This document shows, piece by piece, positions 6,295 to 9,027 of a stretch of 9,027 bases of DNA. Source of the DNA: Saprospiraceae bacterium (GTDB lineage Bacteria; Bacteroidota; Bacteroidia; Chitinophagales; Saprospiraceae); NCBI GenBank assembly GCA_020528935.1, contig JAJDFU010000167.1:1-9027 (forward strand). Reading direction: 5' to 3'. The stretch's first letter is position 1. Each line of letters opens with the position of its first letter. The translations under genes were made by a program, and so were the position numbers. The notes beneath the pieces were generated by a model. It searched no databases, was not told the DNA's origin, and saw nothing but the letters and a program-made list of their open reading frames with translations.

Positions 6295-7422
6295 TCAGTA
6301 AAAACTCTTGCAATCCAGAATGCGCTTGGAGGAGGCGCCGTAGCTCTTCGTAGCCAGGCCGGGGAAGTCGGCAAAATTGTAGCGCAGGGCCAGCTCATAC
6401 ACGTTGCCGCCCTCAATACCCAGGCCGGTGGTGTTGATGTCCACGCTAAAGCCGATAAACAGCTTGTGGGCCGAGGCCGAGTGGCCCAGTTCCAGGTCCA
6501 CCCCGCCCACCACGATAAAGGCATTGGTGTGCTGAATGCCGCCGGGAAAGGGAAAGCGATCCTGGTAATACAAGCCGGCGTAGAGGTTGTGGTACAACAC
6601 ATTGGCGCCGAGGGTGAACACCTGAAGGCTCTGGCTGAAGTTGAAGAGGTTGTCGCCCTGGATGTCGAACTTGAAGTTGGGCGAAATGGCAAACTCGTTC
6701 TTCACCCCCTGCAGGAAGGTAATGGGGATGATGCCCCCGGCGTGGAAAGTGAAGCGGGGCGGCACGATGGTCTCCAGGTTCTGAAAGGACTCGTTGGCCT
6801 GGTTGGCGCCGAACAGGCTCGGCAGATGGTGGATGGCGAAGCCCACGATATAGCGGCTGGAGGAAAGGGTGCGCTGCCCCCGGCTTTCGCCGGCATCGAA
6901 GCGCCAGGCAAAGCCGAAGTCCACATCCCAGTAGCTGACGCGGTCGTTGAGGGGCTGGGCGCTGGTGAGGTTGACCAGCCCGTATATGGGATGGAGCTGA
7001 TCCGAAAAAGTGAGGCGGTCCCAGTCGATGCGGCGCTGCGCCCAGCGCGCCTGCAGGCCAAAGTGGACATTGTGTTTGGGCCCGGGAATACTGTAGCTGT
7101 AGGCAAAGCCCACCGAGGTAGTGGCCAGGTTGGCCAGGCCCTGATTGTCCTGGTGAAAGGTGAGGGCAAAGCCGCTCTTCAGCAGGGGCTCCTGCAGCTC
7201 TACGGCCAGGGCATGGGTGCGGAAGCCCTGATCGGCCCGAAACCACTGCACCCTGGAGATGGCCGATACGGTAATGCCCTTGTCCAGCCCCACCAGGGCC
7301 GGGCTCAGGTAAGGGCGGTTGGCGTAAAACTGAGAAAAAGAGGGATCCTGGGCGCGGGCGCTTTTCAGCCCTACCAGGCACAACAATCCCCACAGGACGA
7401 TCGGTAGAAGTCCACTTTTCAT
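6295..7422 (-). CDS. PorP/SprF family type IX secretion outer-membrane protein
   Basis: This 375-residue protein has a clear signal peptide (residues 1-24, LLPIVLWGLLCLVGL core, cleavage after ARA). The mature start QDPSFSQFYANRPYLSPALVG (residues 25-45) is the family hallmark of 'QDP.FSQFY..P..LNPA.G'. The rest alternates short amphipathic strands with aromatic ends and turns, as expected of an outer-membrane beta-barrel, ending near LALRYNF. A tail of about 25 residues (ADFPGLATKSYG onward) follows that strand and looks like an extension. Characterised members include PorP of Porphyromonas gingivalis and SprF of Flavobacterium johnsoniae, the latter needed for export or surface attachment of SprB. 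The downstream gene encodes a protein with a type B sorting domain, so this is most likely its dedicated partner. This copy is probably an accessory paralogue rather than the core PorP of the machine, because no other secretion genes adjoin it. The start at 7422 gives the signal peptide directly. Two bases before it ends a 6-bp inverted repeat. Confidence 0.93.
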   Translation of the reverse strand: MKSGLLPIVLWGLLCLVGLKSARAQDPSFSQFYANRPYLSPALVGLDKGITVSAISRVQWFRADQGFRTHALAVELQEPLLKSGFALTFHQDNQGLANLATTSVGFAYSYSIPGPKHNVHFGLQARWAQRRIDWDRLTFSDQLHPIYGLVNLTSAQPLNDRVSYWDVDFGFAWRFDAGESRGQRTLSSSRYIVGFAIHHLPSLFGANQANESFQNLETIVPPRFTFHAGGIIPITFLQGVKNEFAISPNFKFDIQGDNLFNFSQSLQVFTLGANVLYHNLYAGLYYQDRFPFPGGIQHTNAFIVVGGVDLELGHSASAHKLFIGFSVDINTTGLGIEGGNVYELALRYNFADFPGLATKSYGASSKRILDCKSFY

Positions 7423-7424
7423 GC

Positions 7425-7451
7425 GCTCGGTTTTTGGTGAATATTCCGAGC
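7425..7451 (-). promoter_or_regulatory. Hairpin directly before the porP-like start codon
   Basis: In the - strand transcript GCUCGG (7451-7446) can pair with CCGAGC (7430-7425), enclosing a 15-base A/U-rich loop. The stem has five G-C pairs out of six and ends two bases before the AUG at 7422. The loop contains the palindrome GAATATTC together with one stem base. A stem this close to the start could hinder or position ribosome entry. It might also bind a protein as DNA. The role is inference; the pairing itself can be read directly. Confidence 0.45.
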
Positions 7452-7480
7452 TTTCTCACAGCACGTTTACCGGGGATTAG

Positions 7481-7499
7481 TGCGCAGTGCACCTGCGCA
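7481..7499. repeat. 7-bp inverted repeat in the porP-like leader
   Basis: TGCGCAG (7481-7487) and CTGCGCA (7493-7499) form a perfect 7-bp stem around a 5-base loop TGCAC. Each arm also contains the palindrome TGCGCA, so the site can be read as an operator-like double palindrome as well as a hairpin. It lies about 60 bases upstream of the porP-like start, inside the predicted transcript. No T tract follows on either strand, which argues against a terminator. Confidence 0.45.
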
Positions 7500-7608
7500 G
7501 CGCATCGCTTCAATGGCTCGATGGGGGGTGTTGGTTCCAGCCCGTTTGGGCCCGGCCTTGTTTTTTTTCGATGTCAGGAAGGGCAGAAGCGTGTTCAATT
7601 CTGCTTTT

Positions 7609-7616
7609 CAAAAGTA
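7609..7616 (-). promoter_or_regulatory. Putative Bacteroidota -7 promoter element for the porP-adhesin operon
   Basis: On the - strand this reads TACTTTTG, an exact match to the TAnnTTTG consensus of the principal sigma factor in this phylum. No convincing TTG -33 element lies 19-23 bases upstream, so support is partial. If real, transcription would start near 7602 and give a leader of about 180 bases containing both inverted repeats of this gap. The element sits 43 bases after the stop of the upstream tRNA nucleotidyltransferase gene. Confidence 0.35.
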
Positions 7617-7658
7617 AGAAAAAAAGATCGGCCGGAGCATACTGCTTTTCTTTTTAAC

Positions 7659-9027
7659 TTATGGATGGGCGTGTTTGTCGGTAACCGGCTCAAAGCCCAG
7701 CTCGCGCCCCACTTTCAGCATGTAGTCGTAGGCGGCGCCGTATTCGTTGGGAATGTCGCCCTCGAGTATGGCCTCGCGTATGGCCGTTTTGATCTCGCCG
7801 ACCTCCCGCGAGGGGTTCATATCAAAAGTATCCATGATGATCTCTCCCGTTATGGGCGGCTGCCAGTTGCGCAAATGGTCCTTTTCCTCTACCTCTTTGA
7901 GGCGCTGCCGCACGTACTCGTAATTTTCGAGGTAGCGCTTGACCTTGCGCGGGTTTTTGGAGGTGATGTCGGCTTCGCAGAGCAGCATGAGGTCTTCCAG
8001 GTCGTCGCCGGCTTCGAAGAGGAGGCGCCGCACGGCCGAGTCGGTGATATTTTCCTTGGTCAGCGAGATGGGGCGCAGGTGCAGGCGCACCAGTTTCTGC
8101 ACGTATTTCATCTTTTGATCCAGGGGCAGGCGCAGGCGGCGGAAGATGCGGGGCACCATGGCGGCTCCCAGCGCCTCGTGGCCGTGGAAGGTCCAGCCCT
8201 GTTCGGGATCGAAGCGCTTGGTGGCGGGCTTGGCAATATCGTGCAGGATGGCCGCCCAGCGCAGCCACAGCTTGCCGGTTTTCCTGCTGAGGTTATCGAG
8301 CACCTGCAGGGTGTGGTAGAAGTTGTCCTTGTGCGCCCGGCCGTTGCGCTTTTCCACGCCCTGCAAGGCGGCCATCTCGGGAAAGATGAGTTCCAGCAGG
8401 CCGGTATCGAACAGCAGCTTGAAGCCCACGGAGGGTTGCTCCGCCAGGATGATCTTGTTGAGCTCCGTAGCAATGCGCTCCTTCGAAACGATCTTAATGC
8501 GATCCCGGTACGCTCCAATGGCCTCCAGGGTTTCCCGCTCGATGGTAAAATCGAGCTGGGTGGCAAAGCGGATGGCCCGCATCATGCGCAGGGGATCGTC
8601 GGAGAAGGTCTTGCCGGGCTCCAGGGGCGTTTTGATGAGCTTTTGCTCCAGGTGTTCCAGTCCGTCGAAGGGATCGATGATGGTGCCGAAGTCGGCCTCG
8701 TTGAGGCTTACCGCCAGGGCGTTAATGGTAAAATCCCGCCGGTTTTGGTCGTCTTCCAGGGTGCCCTCCTCCACGCTGGGCTTGCGGGAATCGTGGCGGT
8801 AGGACTCCTTGCGGGCGCCCACAAACTCGATCTCCAGCTTGCGGTGTTTGATCATGGCCGTACCGAAGCGCTTGTACACGGCGATGCGCGGCACGGGCCG
8901 CAGGCGGGACGCCACGTTTTCCGCCAGCCGGATGCCGCTGCCCACACACACGATGTCGATATCCTTCGTCGGCCGGGCCAGCAAGCGATCGCGCACATAG
9001 CCGCCCACCAGATAGGCCGGATAGCCC
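7659..9027 (-). CDS. cca: CCA-adding tRNA nucleotidyltransferase, 5' end outside the window
   Basis: The visible 455 residues match a class II tRNA nucleotidyltransferase with a C-terminal HD domain. This enzyme adds or repairs the 3' CCA of tRNA from CTP and ATP. Numbering from the first complete codon (9026), the active-site motif is LVGGYVRD (6-13) followed by DID (22-24), whose aspartates bind the metal ions. RRDFTINALA (96-105) is the next motif. DDPLR (143-147) corresponds to the [ED]DxxR nucleotide-recognition motif of CCA-adding enzymes, followed by MMRAIRF. The HD domain begins near DNFYH (234-238) with HD at 262-263 and FHGHEA at 280-285. The reading frame is open to the edge and reads GYPAYLVGG there, so the GTG at 9008 is an internal valine and not the start. 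The family usually has only 15-30 residues before this point, so little is missing. A poly(A) polymerase is the main alternative. It is housekeeping and separated by 236 bases from the porP-like gene. Confidence 0.93.
   Translation of the reverse strand, partial: GYPAYLVGGYVRDRLLARPTKDIDIVCVGSGIRLAENVASRLRPVPRIAVYKRFGTAMIKHRKLEIEFVGARKESYRHDSRKPSVEEGTLEDDQNRRDFTINALAVSLNEADFGTIIDPFDGLEHLEQKLIKTPLEPGKTFSDDPLRMMRAIRFATQLDFTIERETLEAIGAYRDRIKIVSKERIATELNKIILAEQPSVGFKLLFDTGLLELIFPEMAALQGVEKRNGRAHKDNFYHTLQVLDNLSRKTGKLWLRWAAILHDIAKPATKRFDPEQGWTFHGHEALGAAMVPRIFRRLRLPLDQKMKYVQKLVRLHLRPISLTKENITDSAVRRLLFEAGDDLEDLMLLCEADITSKNPRKVKRYLENYEYVRQRLKEVEEKDHLRNWQPPITGEIIMDTFDMNPSREVGEIKTAIREAILEGDIPNEYGAAYDYMLKVGRELGFEPVTDKHAHP

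Noticed and set aside
6277..7407. A 376-codon open frame on the + strand opposite the porP-like gene
   Set aside because: It is codon-aligned antisense to a clearly recognisable PorP/SprF protein and shows no family features of its own.
7541..7568. Possible + strand terminator: GCCCGTTTGGGC followed by eight T bases
   Set aside because: The stem is only 4 bp and lies six bases before the T run, and no + strand gene ends nearby. The T run on its own is not enough.
7601..7650. Nine-base direct repeat CTGCTTTTC (7601-7609 and 7642-7650)
   Set aside because: A repeat of this length in a 236-base T/A-rich gap is not far from chance expectation, and one copy only touches the promoter element.
7619..7658. 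Possible terminator of the tRNA nucleotidyltransferase gene (T run on the - strand after its stop)
   Set aside because: Seven T bases are present, but the preceding GCTCCGGCCGATC does not form a useful stem. At best AGCA pairs with TGCT, only 4 bp.

Overview
The window looks like chromosome from a fairly GC-rich member of the Bacteroidota, probably a Saprospiria/Lewinella-like marine or freshwater gliding bacterium. The lineage call rests on protein families, not on a marker gene. There is a PorP/SprF outer-membrane protein, a giant PKD-repeat surface protein ending in a type B (CHU_C) type IX secretion sorting domain, and a DUF6090-like small membrane protein. Start codons follow A-rich leaders rather than Shine-Dalgarno sites, and one TAnnTTTG-type -7 promoter element is visible.

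Layout from left to right. Positions 1-117 are non-coding and hold an 11-bp stem-loop. Positions 118-765 (+) encode a 215-residue single-pass membrane protein of the DUF6090 type. It converges on the next gene across a 64-base gap (766-829) that is largely filled by a heptamer-based tandem repeat. Positions 830-6271 (-) encode the dominant feature, a secreted protein of about 1813 residues. It has a signal peptide, about six divergent PKD-like domains, five 'GGxWxGxG' domains, nine canonical PKD domains and a type B sorting domain. Only 23 bases upstream lies the PorP/SprF-family gene (6295-7422, -). Further right is a 236-base non-coding leader (7423-7658) with a plausible promoter element and two inverted repeats, one of them directly before the porP start codon. 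A CCA-adding tRNA nucleotidyltransferase (7659 to past the right edge, -) is cut by the end of the window.

How the genes fit together: the PorP/SprF protein and the giant adhesin form an evident two-gene operon. By analogy with SprF/SprB, the PorP-like barrel is expected to help export of, or hold at the cell surface, the adhesin carrying the type B sorting signal. The CCA enzyme is housekeeping and the DUF6090 gene has no evident link to the pair. I see no RNA gene, mobile element or CRISPR array. The surface-protein operon is a recognised type of system. Its less ordinary details are the domain-block architecture, a 681-residue stretch without lysine, exact internal DNA repeats, and the hairpin at the porP start.
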